Source: Scatosoma sp045613545 (lineage in GTDB: Bacteria > Bacillota > Clostridia > Christensenellales > Borkfalkiaceae). Taken from it: 64,000 nucleotides of DNA. Position 1 is the first letter of the stretch. Each line of letters starts with the position of its first letter. Below, in pieces: positions 14,976 to 23,585 of this stretch. A program made the translations under genes and the position numbers. The notes below the pieces were generated by a model. It made no database searches, was not told the origin of the DNA, and was given only the letters and a program-made list of their open reading frames with translations. The stretch is from the NCBI GenBank assembly GCA_045613545.1, contig JAZLBD010000005.1:1-64000 (forward strand), in the 5' to 3' direction.

Positions 14976-17900
14976 TTATTTCACTCCTTTGAAATAGTTG
15001 ACTGCCGATTCGAATAATTTCATATCGTAATTGCCGAGGACGTTTTTATACAGTCCGTAGCCTTTACGTTCCGAGTGCCCCATCTTGCCGAACACTCTGC
15101 CGTCGGGGGATAAAATCCCCTCGATTGCCATAGCGCTACCGTTGGGATTGAAACGGATATCCATCGTTGCTTTCCCGTCTAAATCCACGTATTGCGTCAT
15201 AATTTGTCCGTTCTTTGCAAGCGTTTGAATAAGCTCGTCGCTCGCCACGAATTTCCCCTCTCCGTGCGAGATGGGAACGTTGAATATATCGCCGACTTGC
15301 ACGCCGGAAAGCCAAGGCGAATCGTTGCTCGTCACCCGCACTTGCACGATGCGGGATTGGTGACGGGCGATGTCGTTGTAAGTGAGCGTCGGACAGCTTT
15401 CGTCGGTGTCGATAATTTTACCGTACGGCACGAGCCCCAATTTAACCAGCGCTTGGAAGCCGTTGCAAATACCCCCCATAAGCCCGTCGCGATCGGAGAG
15501 AAGTTTTTGCACTTCCCCTTTGACTTGTTCGCCTCTGAAGAACGCCGTGATAAATTTCCCCGAGCCGTCCGGTTCGTCACCGCCCGAGAATCCACCGGGG
15601 ATAAACACGATTTGGCTTTCGCGAATCTTCTTGGCGAAAGTTTCTGCCGAGCGGGAAACGTCGCTGGATGTCAAGTTCTTCACTACGAAAATTTCCGCGT
15701 CCGCACCGGCGTCCATAAACGCTTTCGCCGTGTCGAATTCGCAGTTCGTACCGGGGAATACGGGGATCAGTACTTTGGGTTTCGCCACTTGCACGCGAGG
15801 GAGGAACACCGTCTTAGTTTCGAAGGCAAAGTCTTTTACTTCCTTGTTCTTTGCGGTGATATTACAGCTATACACCCCTTCGAGCTTGTCTTCGTAAACC
15901 CCCAGCAACTTCTCGAGCGAAAGGGTGGTTTGGTCCTTGATAAGGACGGGGAGATCGAGCGTTTGACCGAGCACTTCGCCAACCTCTTCGTCCTCAACCA
16001 TTTCCAAGACGAACGCGCCGTAGTTATACGCAAACAAATCGCTGGTTTTAACTCCGTCCGCATAGCGGAAACCGAGTTTATTGCCGAGGCAAGATTTGAA
16101 CACCCCTTCGGCGATCCCGCCGAACACGGGCGTGAATACCGCCACCGCTTTCTTTTCACGGAGCAATCGCGTGACGATAGCGAAGTTTTCGATAAGAGAG
16201 CTTGCCACGGGCAATCCTTTTTCGTCAATTTTAGGTTTCAACAGACGAACGACGTGGTTTCCGCCCTTGAATTCGGGGGATACGACTTCGTCCACTTTTC
16301 CCGTCGTGACGGCGAACGATACGAGGGTGGGAGGCACGTCGATATTCTCGAACGTACCGCTCATCGAGTCCTTTCCGCCGATCGAGGCGCACTTAAAGTC
16401 AAGTTGCGCCTTAAACGCGCCGAGAAGAGCCGACAGGGGTTGTCCCCAACGGGATTCGTCTTTCCCAAGGCGTTTGAAATATTCTTGGAACGTAAGGTAT
16501 ACGTCGCTAAATTCCGCGCCCGAGGCGATGAGTTTACAAATACTTTCCACTACCGCAAGGTACGCCCCGTGATACGGGCTCTTTTCCGCTACGTGCGGAT
16601 TCCCGCCCCACGCCATATACGATACGGTGTCGGTGTGTTTTTTCTCGACAGAAATTAAATGCACCATCGCTTGCGAGGGGGTCAATTGATATTTACCGCC
16701 GAACGGCATTAAAACGGTACCTGCCCCGATCGTAGAGTCGAAACGTTCGGAAAGTCCACGCTTGGAACACACGTTCAAGTCGCCGACGAGAGAAACGTAG
16801 CCGTTCTCAAAATCCGACACTTCTTTTCGCTGATAACACGTCGCTTTTTCACCGTGTGCTCTCGTGTGTTTTTCCGCGCCGTTCGAGTTCAAGAACTCGC
16901 GCGAAATATCGACGATTTTCTTACCGCGCCAAAACATGACGAGGCGAGGATTTTCCGTGACTTCCGCAACGACTGTAGCCTCCAAGTTTTCGCTTTCGGC
17001 AAGCGCGATAAATTCGTCGACTTTATCCTTTTCCACGACGACCGCCATTCTCTCTTGCGATTCGGAAATTGCAAGCTCCGTGCCGTCGAGACCGTCGTAT
17101 TTTTTCTTCACGGCGTCAAGCTGTATAGTAAGCCCGTCTGCAAGTTCGCCGATCGCAACCGATACACCGCCCGCGCCGAAGTCGTTGCAACGCTTGATAA
17201 GACGGGTCGCGTTTTTATTTCTGAATAAGCGTTGGAGTTTTCTCTCTTCGGGCGCGTTGCCTTTTTGCACTTCCGCACCACACGCCGTAAGCGATTCTTC
17301 CGTATGCGATTTCGACGAGCCTGTCGCACCGCCACAACCGTCGCGACCCGTTCTACCGCCGATTAAAATTACTTTATCGGAGGGAGCGGGACATTCTCTT
17401 CTGACGTTTTCTTCGGGAGCAGCCGCGATCACCGCGCCGATCTCCAAACGCTTTGCCGCATAGCCCTCGTGGTAAATTTCGTCCACTTGTCCCGTTGCAA
17501 GCCCGATTTGGTTGCCGTAGGAGGAGTATCCTGCCGCCGCCGTCGTCACGATCTTACGTTGGGGAAGTTTGCCTTTGAGGGTTTCTTTCACGGGGCGCAA
17601 GGGGTTTGCCGCGCCCGTTACGCGCATTGCAGCGTACACGTAGCTTCTACCCGAAAGCGGATCGCGGATCGCACCGCCGATACAAGTAGCCGCTCCACCG
17701 AACGGTTCTATTTCCGTCGGGTGATTGTGCGTTTCGTTCTTGAAAAGCAACAGCCAGTCTTCCTCTTTCCCCTCCACCGTCACTTTCATCTTCACGGTGC
17801 AAGCGTTGATTTCTTCCGATTCGTCAAGCTTATCCAAATACCCGTTTTTCTTCAAATAACGAGTGCCGAGGGTGGCGATATCCATTAAATTGATCGGCTT

Positions 17901-18674
17901 CGTTCTGCCAAGTTCTTTACGGATTGCAATATACTCGTCGTACGCCTCTTGCAAAAATTCGTCCTCGAACGATACGCTGTCGATGGTCGTGAGGAAGGTC
18001 GTATGACGGCAGTGATCGGACCAATAGGTGTCGATCATTCGAATTTCCGTGAGCGTAGGGTCGCGTTTTTCCGCTTGGAAATAACGTTGGCAAAAAGCGA
18101 TATCGTCCACGTCCATTGCAAGGGCGTAGTCTTTGACGAATTTTTGAAGTCCCGCTTTATCAAGCTTGATAAACCCGTGCAAGGTTGCAACGTCTGCAGG
18201 AACGCTGTGTTGCATTTGCAAAGTGTCCGCCTTTTCCAAGGACGCCTCCCTGCTTTCCACGGGGTTGATGACGAATTTTTTAATCGCCAAAAGTTGCTCG
18301 CTCGTAATCGTCCCGTACACGGCGTACACTTTCGCCGTTTTGACGAGAGGACGTTCCCTTTGCGAAATGAGTTGAATACATTGCGAAGCGGAGTCCGCCC
18401 GTTGATCGAATTGACCGGGCAAATACTCTACTGCAAACACCGTAGCGCCCGAAAAGTCCATCTCTTCCGTAGCGTTATCCATTTGCGGTTCGGAAAACAC
18501 CGTTTTTACGGCGTAATCGAAGAGAGATTTCTCAATGCCTTCCACGTCGTAGCGATTGACAACGCGGATTTTTTCCACGCCGTCGATTTCCAAAAGTTCT
18601 TTTATTTCTTTTTGCAGGCTGTCCGCTTCGTTGGAAAACCCGTCTTTCTTTTCCACGTAAATTCTATAAACCAT
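14976..18674 (-). CDS. purL: phosphoribosylformylglycinamidine synthase, single-chain (PurL with glutaminase domain)
   Basis: Converts FGAR to FGAM with glutamine and ATP. This is the long single-chain form (1232 residues), not the separate PurS-PurQ-PurL set: an N-terminal PurS-like region (1 to about 160), a linker with YWSDHCRHTTF, two AIRS-like halves, and a C-terminal class I glutaminase domain with PGTNCEFDTAKAF, the nucleophile in GGICNGFQALVKLG, and SHGEGKF. All catalytic residues look intact, which contrasts with the degenerate glutaminase domain of PurF in the same operon. It starts one base after the purD stop. Confidence 0.95.
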   Translation of the reverse strand: MVYRIYVEKKDGFSNEADSLQKEIKELLEIDGVEKIRVVNRYDVEGIEKSLFDYAVKTVFSEPQMDNATEEMDFSGATVFAVEYLPGQFDQRADSASQCIQLISQRERPLVKTAKVYAVYGTITSEQLLAIKKFVINPVESREASLEKADTLQMQHSVPADVATLHGFIKLDKAGLQKFVKDYALAMDVDDIAFCQRYFQAEKRDPTLTEIRMIDTYWSDHCRHTTFLTTIDSVSFEDEFLQEAYDEYIAIRKELGRTKPINLMDIATLGTRYLKKNGYLDKLDESEEINACTVKMKVTVEGKEEDWLLLFKNETHNHPTEIEPFGGAATCIGGAIRDPLSGRSYVYAAMRVTGAANPLRPVKETLKGKLPQRKIVTTAAAGYSSYGNQIGLATGQVDEIYHEGYAAKRLEIGAVIAAAPEENVRRECPAPSDKVILIGGRTGRDGCGGATGSSKSHTEESLTACGAEVQKGNAPEERKLQRLFRNKNATRLIKRCNDFGAGGVSVAIGELADGLTIQLDAVKKKYDGLDGTELAISESQERMAVVVEKDKVDEFIALAESENLEATVVAEVTENPRLVMFWRGKKIVDISREFLNSNGAEKHTRAHGEKATCYQRKEVSDFENGYVSLVGDLNVCSKRGLSERFDSTIGAGTVLMPFGGKYQLTPSQAMVHLISVEKKHTDTVSYMAWGGNPHVAEKSPYHGAYLAVVESICKLIASGAEFSDVYLTFQEYFKRLGKDESRWGQPLSALLGAFKAQLDFKCASIGGKDSMSGTFENIDVPPTLVSFAVTTGKVDEVVSPEFKGGNHVVRLLKPKIDEKGLPVASSLIENFAIVTRLLREKKAVAVFTPVFGGIAEGVFKSCLGNKLGFRYADGVKTSDLFAYNYGAFVLEMVEDEEVGEVLGQTLDLPVLIKDQTTLSLEKLLGVYEDKLEGVYSCNITAKNKEVKDFAFETKTVFLPRVQVAKPKVLIPVFPGTNCEFDTAKAFMDAGADAEIFVVKNLTSSDVSRSAETFAKKIRESQIVFIPGGFSGGDEPDGSGKFITAFFRGEQVKGEVQKLLSDRDGLMGGICNGFQALVKLGLVPYGKIIDTDESCPTLTYNDIARHQSRIVQVRVTSNDSPWLSGVQVGDIFNVPISHGEGKFVASDELIQTLAKNGQIMTQYVDLDGKATMDIRFNPNGSAMAIEGILSPDGRVFGKMGHSERKGYGLYKNVLGNYDMKLFESAVNYFKGVK

Positions 18675-18675
18675 C

Positions 18676-19950
18676 TCAAGCCTCTCTTTTCGCTTTCAGC
18701 GCTCTTTGTCCGATGTCGAAGCGCATATATTTGTTTTCAAAGGTGATTTTATCCGCAAGCGCGTACGCCTTTTCGATCGCCTTTTCCAAAGATTGTTCGG
18801 TTGCAATCGCGCCGAGTACCCGTCCGCCCGCCGTCTTCAAAACGCCGTCTTCCATTTTTGCGCCCGCCACGTAAATATATTCGTTTTCCTTTTCTTGTGG
18901 CAACGCGATGGGATATCCCGATTGGTATTTTTGGGGATAACCACACGACGCAAGCACCACGCAACAAGCCGATTGATCCGAAAAACGGACCTCGATTTCG
19001 TGCAAGCGTTCCTCTGCCACCGCTTGCATTATCGTAAGCAAATCGGTTTCTAAAAGTGGCAACACCACTTGCGTTTCGGGATCGCCGAACCGACAGTTAT
19101 ACTCGATGACTTTCGGACCGTTTTTCGTGAGCATAAGCCCAAAATATAAACAACCCTTAAAGGTACGTCCCTCTTCGTTCATTGCTTTGACGGTGGGTAG
19201 GAATATCTTTTCCATACATTCTTTCGCCACCGCGTCCGTATAGTAGGGATTGGGCGCAATCGTACCCATTCCTCCCGTATTCAAGCCCTCGTCGTTGTCT
19301 TTCGCGCGCTTGTGATCCATCGAAGATACCATCGGCACGAGGGTTTTTCCGTCGGTAAAGGAAAGGACGGAAACTTCGGGGCCTTCTAAAAATTCTTCCA
19401 CTAAAATCTCGTTTCCGCTTGCGCCGAACACCTTGTTGCACATAATATCTTTGACGGCGCTCTCCGCCTCTTCAAAGGTCTTTGCGATCACGACCCCTTT
19501 CCCAAGCGCGAGCCCGTCCGCTTTGATGACGGTGGGATATTCGCATTTTGCAAGGTAGGAAATCGCCTCTTCCGCCGAGGAAAAGGTTTCGCTACTTGCC
19601 GTAGGGATACCGTACTTCTTCATAAGGTTTTTCGAGAAAACCTTACTCCCCTCGATAATCGCCGCCTCTTTCCTCGGTCCAAAGCAAGGGATTCCCAACT
19701 CTTCCAACCGATTGACCGCGCCCAAAACGAGAGGATCGTCGGGAGCGACCACGGCAAAATCAACGGGGTGGGTTTTCGCAAACGCTACGATCCCGTCTAC
19801 GTCCGTTGCCTTAACGGGGTGACATTCAGCGTCGAGCCCAATCCCGCCGTTCCCGGGGAGTGCGTAGATCTTTTCGACTTGATCGTTTTTTTTCAAACTT
19901 TTGATGATAGCGTGTTCTCGTCCACCGCCACCAACCACTAAAACGTGCAT
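18676..19950 (-). CDS. purD: phosphoribosylamine-glycine ligase
   Basis: Joins phosphoribosylamine and glycine with ATP to give GAR. The 424-residue ATP-grasp enzyme opens with VLVVGGGGREHAI and PGNGGI, has the YPTVIKADGLALGKGV nucleotide-binding strand and the EYNCRFGDPETQVVLP signature. GGAG precedes the start. It lies between the AICAR transformylase (18-base gap) and purL (one-base gap). Nothing unusual is seen. Confidence 0.96.
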   Translation of the reverse strand: MHVLVVGGGGREHAIIKSLKKNDQVEKIYALPGNGGIGLDAECHPVKATDVDGIVAFAKTHPVDFAVVAPDDPLVLGAVNRLEELGIPCFGPRKEAAIIEGSKVFSKNLMKKYGIPTASSETFSSAEEAISYLAKCEYPTVIKADGLALGKGVVIAKTFEEAESAVKDIMCNKVFGASGNEILVEEFLEGPEVSVLSFTDGKTLVPMVSSMDHKRAKDNDEGLNTGGMGTIAPNPYYTDAVAKECMEKIFLPTVKAMNEEGRTFKGCLYFGLMLTKNGPKVIEYNCRFGDPETQVVLPLLETDLLTIMQAVAEERLHEIEVRFSDQSACCVVLASCGYPQKYQSGYPIALPQEKENEYIYVAGAKMEDGVLKTAGGRVLGAIATEQSLEKAIEKAYALADKITFENKYMRFDIGQRALKAKREA

Positions 19951-19968
19951 AAATATCTCCTTACTTTC

Positions 19969-21153
19969 TTAGTGATGGAACAACCGCATTCCCGTGAACG
20001 CCATTACCATACCGTATTTGTCCGCCGTTTCGATGACGATATCGTCGCGCACCGAACCGCCGGGCTCTGCCACGTAGCTCACGCCACTCTTTTTCGCTCT
20101 GTCTATGTTATCCGAGAACGGGAAGAACGCGTCGCTCCCAAGGGATACGCCCGTGATCGTGGAAAGGTACGCCTTTTGCTCTTCTTTCGTCAGCGGTTCC
20201 GGGCGAACGGCAAAGTTCTTTTGCCATACGTCGTCGCCGAGCACGTCCTCGTAATCTTCCGACAAATAAATGTCGATAATGTTGTTCTTTTCCGGCCTGC
20301 CTACCCCCTCTGCAAATTGGAGAGAAAGGACTTTTTCGTGTTGACGCAAGTGCCACAAATCCGCCTTTTGCGCGGCAAGGCGAGTGCAATGGATTCTCGA
20401 TTGTTGTCCTGCGCCCACGCCGATCGCTTGACCGTCCGTAGCAAAGCATACGGAGTTGGATTGCGTGTATTTTAACGTGATGAGCGCAATGATCAAGTCG
20501 ATCGCCTTATCCTTGGGCAAATCCTTGTTTTTCGTCACGATATTTTGCAATAATTCGTCGTCGATTTTGAAATTGTTTCTGCCTTGTTCGAAGGTGATGC
20601 CGAACACTTGCTTGCGTTCAATCTCTTCGGGTACGTAGTTAGGATCAATTTGAACGACGTTGTAGTTCCCTTTTCTCTTCTTGCTCAAAATTTCGAGCGC
20701 CTCTTTCGTATAGCTGGGCGCGATCACGCCGTCGGACACTTCCCTCGAAATGATTTTCGCCGTCACTTCGTCACATTCGTCGGAAAGGGCGATCCAATCG
20801 CCGAACGAGGACATACGATCCGTTCCGCGAGCGCGAGCGTAAGCGCACGCCAAAGGCGATTCGTCGAGCCCCTCGATATCGTCTACAAAACAAGCCTTTT
20901 TAAGCGCGGGGGAAAGAGGTTTCCCTACCGCCGCCGACGTAGGCGATACGTGTTTGAAACTCGTAGCACAAGGCATACCCGTTGCGATCTTCAATTCTCT
21001 CACGAGCTGCCAAGAATTAAAGGCGTCCAAAAAGTTGATATACCCCGGTTTTCCGCAAAGGATTTGCACGGGAAGTTCTTGTCCGTTCGCCATATAGATA
21101 CGGGAGGGTTTTTGGTTGGGATTGCAACCGTATTTCAAAGAAAATTCGTTCAT
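19969..21153 (-). CDS. purH: stand-alone AICAR transformylase (C-terminal half of PurH)
   Basis: Formylates AICAR to FAICAR with 10-formyl-THF. The protein (394 residues) corresponds only to the transformylase domain of the usual bifunctional PurH: KYGCNPNQKPS at the start, the KHVSPTSAAVG motif with the catalytic Lys-His, RARGTDRMSSFGD, and GAGQQSRIHCTRLA. The MGS-like IMP cyclohydrolase domain that normally forms residues 1-200 is missing. The next gene upstream (21172-21894) supplies an unrelated cyclohydrolase of the PurO family. The start at 21153 is preferred because GGAG sits six bases before it; an ATG four codons earlier lacks a site. Confidence 0.93.
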   Translation of the reverse strand: MNEFSLKYGCNPNQKPSRIYMANGQELPVQILCGKPGYINFLDAFNSWQLVRELKIATGMPCATSFKHVSPTSAAVGKPLSPALKKACFVDDIEGLDESPLACAYARARGTDRMSSFGDWIALSDECDEVTAKIISREVSDGVIAPSYTKEALEILSKKRKGNYNVVQIDPNYVPEEIERKQVFGITFEQGRNNFKIDDELLQNIVTKNKDLPKDKAIDLIIALITLKYTQSNSVCFATDGQAIGVGAGQQSRIHCTRLAAQKADLWHLRQHEKVLSLQFAEGVGRPEKNNIIDIYLSEDYEDVLGDDVWQKNFAVRPEPLTKEEQKAYLSTITGVSLGSDAFFPFSDNIDRAKKSGVSYVAEPGGSVRDDIVIETADKYGMVMAFTGMRLFHH

Positions 21154-21171
21154 ATCGTACTCCATTTTATA

Positions 21172-21894
21172 TCATTTGTTTTTGTTGAGAATAATTTCCG
21201 TGGGCTTATCTCCGTTTAAGGGAACAGCGCGAACGAACAAGGAAACTTTGTTATCTTCGTTAAGGTGATTCCATACAAGATCTGCCAGTTCTTCCGCCGT
21301 ATTGGGAAGTTCGACCTCTTCCGGCTCGCCGTAGAAAGAGGGAATGGGGTTTCCGTCGTGGCGATAGGTGTGAATAAAATTCCCTATCCCTTTTAAGGGC
21401 GCATAGGAATAGAAAAACCGATCGCAAACCTCGGGGTTTCCGTTCGAACTTTTCAAAATCGAAAGCTTATAGGTAAAACTGCCCTCGCCGTAATGCAAAA
21501 TCCCCGAAATTCTCGGCGTGTAGTTGGGGTGATCGGGTTCAAACGCGCGGGTGTGGAGAGATTTTTCAAACGCAAACCCGTCGTCGCCGTGCGTTTTTAT
21601 ATAATCGTAAATCGTGTTCGTTTGATCGCCGTTCGTGATAATATCCGCATTTTCCACTGCAAGATACGGGTTGTAAATAATCAGCGACGGGTCGGAAAGC
21701 TTGCTCTCGTCGAACGCTTTCGTACGCATACCGTCCTCAAACCGTTCGAACACGCGATTTCTACTGTTTTCGCTTCTGCCCATAATAAAGTAAGCGATCA
21801 TAGCGTTTTTGCCGTCTTTCGACTGCCCCACCACGATCCCTCTGCCGGGATAACTGTTTTCACTTAATAATGTTTTCAAATCGAATTTAGCCAT
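21172..21894 (-). CDS. purO: PurO-type IMP cyclohydrolase
   Basis: Closes FAICAR to IMP, the last step of de novo purine synthesis. The 240-residue protein matches the archaeal-type IMP cyclohydrolase family: an N-terminal YPGRGIVVGQSKDGKNA strand-loop, GRSENSRNRVF, NGDQTNTIYDYI, HPNYTPRISGI, and FFYSYAPLKGIGNFIHTY. The family has an Ntn-like four-layer fold and is unrelated to the PurH cyclohydrolase domain. It overlaps purN by eight bases and is followed after 18 bases by the transformylase gene, so the two activities of PurH are encoded side by side by separate genes. Confidence 0.9.
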   Translation of the reverse strand: MAKFDLKTLLSENSYPGRGIVVGQSKDGKNAMIAYFIMGRSENSRNRVFERFEDGMRTKAFDESKLSDPSLIIYNPYLAVENADIITNGDQTNTIYDYIKTHGDDGFAFEKSLHTRAFEPDHPNYTPRISGILHYGEGSFTYKLSILKSSNGNPEVCDRFFYSYAPLKGIGNFIHTYRHDGNPIPSFYGEPEEVELPNTAEELADLVWNHLNEDNKVSLFVRAVPLNGDKPTEIILNKNK

Positions 21895-22516
21895 CGTTCC
21901 GTTCCTTTGTTTCTTTTATTTGTTTGGCAACGAGCGCTACGGCTTTGGGCAAAATTATCCATTCCGCCTCTTCCATAACTCGGCGTTGCAACGTTTCGGG
22001 CGTATCGCCCTCTTGCACTTCCACCGCTTTTTGCATAATAATCTTTCCGCCGTCGGGGATTTCGTTGACGAAATGCACCGTCGCCCCCGTGACTTTCACT
22101 CCGCAATAAAGCGCCGCTTCGTGTACTTTCAACCCGTAAAACCCTTTTCCGCAAAAGGAGGGAATGAGGGCAGGGTGGACGTTCAAAATGCGATCCGCAT
22201 ATTTTTTCGTGAAATGCTCGCTTAAAATAGAAAGATATCCGGCAAGGACGATGAGGTCGATTTTATTTTCTTCCATCGCTTTGATCAGCGCCTGTTCCCT
22301 CTCTTGTAAATCGGGATATTCCGCTTTTCCGATGACGAGGGAGGGTATATTCGCCTTTTTTGCGCGCTCTAACGCATACGCCCCCTCTTTACTCGAAACG
22401 ACGAGCGCAAATTCCCCGCAAGGAATCTCCCCTCTCTCTTTCGCGTCGAGAAGCGCCTGTAAATTCGTTCCGCCGCCCGAAACGAGGACGGCGATACGGA
22501 TAGAATTTTTTAACAT
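21887..22516 (-). CDS. purN: phosphoribosylglycinamide formyltransferase
   Basis: Transfers a formyl group from 10-formyl-THF to GAR. The 209-residue enzyme has AVLVSGGGTNLQALLDA at the phosphate site, NVHPALIPSFCGKGFYG with the catalytic Asn-His, and GATVHFVNEIPDGG with the conserved Asp. It overlaps purM by seven bases and purO by eight, so translation is coupled on both sides. No sign of the folate-independent PurT. Confidence 0.95.
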   Translation of the reverse strand: MLKNSIRIAVLVSGGGTNLQALLDAKERGEIPCGEFALVVSSKEGAYALERAKKANIPSLVIGKAEYPDLQEREQALIKAMEENKIDLIVLAGYLSILSEHFTKKYADRILNVHPALIPSFCGKGFYGLKVHEAALYCGVKVTGATVHFVNEIPDGGKIIMQKAVEVQEGDTPETLQRRVMEEAEWIILPKAVALVAKQIKETKERNDG

Positions 22517-23550
22517 AATACAACCCCGTCATCCGAGCGAATAATTTCGCCGATGATGTAAGCGTCTTCCCCATGCGCGCGCAATACTTCAAGCGCTTTT
22601 CGCGCGTCCTCTTTTGCTACGACGACACTCATACCAACCCCCATATTGAAGGTGTTGAACATATCCCGTTCCGAAACGTTCCCCGTTTTTTGTAAGAGCT
22701 TGAAAATGGGGAGAATACGAACGTCGCTCTTGTTGATTTTCACGCCCAAGCCTTTCGGGATCGAACGGGGCATATTTTCATAAAATCCACCGCCCGTGAT
22801 GTGGGAAACCCCTTTCACTTTCACTTCGTCAAAGAGGGCAAGCATCGGTTTTACGTAAATTTTCGTCGGAGTTAAAAGCGCCTCGCCAAGCGATTTTCCG
22901 CCAAGTTCTTCCAAAGGAGTCGTAAGGTCGGCGTTTTCCACGTCGAACACCTTTCTCACCAAGGAAAAACCGTTGGAATGTACCCCCGAAGAGGGAATAG
23001 CAATCATCACGTCCCCCTCTTTCATAGAGGATTTATCCACCACTTTTTCGCGGTCAACGATACCTACGGCAAAGCCGGCAAGGTCGTATTCGTCGACGGG
23101 ATAGAACCCGGGCATTTCCGCCGTTTCCCCGCCGATGAGTTCCGCGCCCGCTTGCACGCAACCCTCCGCAACACCACCGACGATGTCGGCGATTTTTTCG
23201 GGTACGTTTTTACCGCAAGCTATATAGTCGAGGAAGAACAAAGGTTTAGCCCCGCAACAAATAACGTCGTTCACGCACATAGCCACGCAGTCAATCCCGA
23301 CCGTATCGTGCTTATCCATCAAAAAGGCGAGCTTGAGTTTCGTACCTACGCCGTCCGTACCCGAAACGAGCACGGGATTCTTATAACCCGTCAAATCAAG
23401 CGCGAACAAACCGCCGAACCCGCCGATATCCGAAGCGTTTCCGTTCACCATCGTGCGCGCGATGTGTTTCTTCATAAGTTCGACTGCTTTGTAACCGGCG
23501 GTAATGTCTACCCCCGCTTCTTTATAGCTTTCCGAAAAACTTTTATCCAT
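22510..23550 (-). CDS. purM: phosphoribosylformylglycinamidine cyclo-ligase
   Basis: Closes FGAM to AIR using ATP. Normal length (346 residues). Motifs: YKEAGVDITAGYKAVE at the start, LVSGTDGVGTKLKLAF, MCVNDVICCGAKPLFFLDY, GGETAEMPGFY and HITGGGFYENMPR. An AGGAG lies about 11 bases before the start. It follows purF after 35 bases and overlaps purN. Confidence 0.96.
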   Translation of the reverse strand: MDKSFSESYKEAGVDITAGYKAVELMKKHIARTMVNGNASDIGGFGGLFALDLTGYKNPVLVSGTDGVGTKLKLAFLMDKHDTVGIDCVAMCVNDVICCGAKPLFFLDYIACGKNVPEKIADIVGGVAEGCVQAGAELIGGETAEMPGFYPVDEYDLAGFAVGIVDREKVVDKSSMKEGDVMIAIPSSGVHSNGFSLVRKVFDVENADLTTPLEELGGKSLGEALLTPTKIYVKPMLALFDEVKVKGVSHITGGGFYENMPRSIPKGLGVKINKSDVRILPIFKLLQKTGNVSERDMFNTFNMGVGMSVVVAKEDARKALEVLRAHGEDAYIIGEIIRSDDGVVLC

Positions 23551-23585
23551 AATCTATCTCTTTCTCCTATATGTTTTTTCTCGTG

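Noticed and set aside
14976..14990. THF riboswitch in front of fhs
   Set aside because: There is only one base between the purL stop and the fhs leader region; no room for an aptamer. Control comes from the ZTP element upstream of purE.
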